Shown one piece after another: positions 38,776-38,840 of a stretch of DNA of 38,840 nt (its first letter is position 1; every line of letters begins with the position of its first letter). This DNA comes from DASUTB01 sp036374835 (GTDB taxonomy: Bacteria; Actinomycetota; Actinomycetes; Jiangellales; Jiangellaceae): positions 1-38,840 of the forward strand of contig DASUTB010000114.1 of the NCBI GenBank assembly GCA_036374835.1, in the 5' to 3' direction. Below the pieces are notes generated by a model. The model worked only from the letters and a program-made list of their open reading frames with translations, was not told the origin of the DNA and made no database searches. The position numbers were made by a program, and so were the translations under genes.

Positions 38776-38840
38776 TCGACCGCGCGCAGAATGACCATGT
38801 TTGGCTGGTGTTTCCGTGCCACACGTGGTCTGCAGACCAC
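38772..38840 (+). CDS. Start of a downstream reading frame, cut by the window edge
   Basis: ATG 38772 overlaps the reductase TGA (ATGA), typical of coupled genes. Only five codons (IDRAQ) follow before the frame enters repeat copy F, and the window then ends. It may be a real next gene disrupted or extended by the element, or an accidental frame. Confidence 0.25.
   Translation, partial: MIDRAQNDHVWLVFPCHTWSADH
38789..38840. repeat. Repeat copy F, truncated by the window edge
   Basis: It begins GAATGACCATGTTTGGCTGG and continues through CCACACGTGGTCTGCAG, aligning over about 50 bases with the module of copies B, D and E. The rest lies outside the window. Confidence 0.6.

Overview
The window is chromosomal DNA from a high-GC actinomycete. 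Evidence: uniformly GC-rich coding sequence, many GTG starts, a textbook actinobacterial SOS box (TCGAAC-N4-GTTCGA), a mycothiol-dependent-type enzyme, a four-gene conservon (sensor kinase, roadblock, DUF742, small GTPase) and an ImuA'/ImuB pair. The genus cannot be fixed from sequence reading alone; a Jiangellales- or Propionibacteriales-like actinomycete is a guess.

Layout. 104-1201: prfB. 1359-5821: a Tad/Flp pilus operon on the minus strand (tadA, tadB, tadC, a 53-aa membrane peptide, two TadE-like pseudopilins, a TadG-like protein), chained by 4-base overlaps. 5891-8206: SOS-regulated imuA'-imuB. 8269-9406: an AbiEi/nuclease-fold gene bracketed by two 98-bp palindromic elements. 9571-14883: DUF3467 protein, S9 oligopeptidase, MscS channel, nitroreductase, OsmC, group II truncated globin. 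15037-19901: GH13 alpha-glucosidase, alpha/beta hydrolase with a divergent WYL regulator, an uncharacterised protein and a double-hotdog thioesterase. 20011-25872: EttA, a second-type SSB and two dynamin-like/YfjP-like GTPases. 25991-30836: PEBP protein, 48-aa zinc-ribbon protein, maleylpyruvate-isomerase-type enzyme, YbaK protein, tRNA-Arg(UCU), small membrane protein, oligoribonuclease, tRNA-His(GUG), polytopic membrane protein. 31045-38775: geranylgeranyl-reductase-family flavoprotein, conservon, and a fatty acyl-CoA reductase fused to a HAD phosphatase.

The least ordinary feature is the intergenic DNA. A family of inverted modules ending in GAATGAYCAYGTNAAGC occurs six times: twice as complete 139-bp inverted pairs, otherwise as partial or single modules. 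Its outer end sits where it can supply a -35 hexamer (TTAACG) to three promoters (prfB, S9 peptidase, ybaK), and at other sites it supplies stop codons. At least four other palindrome types are present, one of them inserted codon-for-codon inside imuB. Several promoters place a TANNNT -10 box 6-8 nt before a GTG codon, the arrangement of leaderless mRNAs.

Functional links: imuA'/imuB form a damage-inducible mutasome (DnaE2 lies outside the window); the tad genes build a pilus but no tadZ or prepilin peptidase is present here; the conservon is a membrane-to-GTPase signalling unit sitting between two lipid-type redox enzymes; the GTPases, SSB and EttA form a same-strand block.
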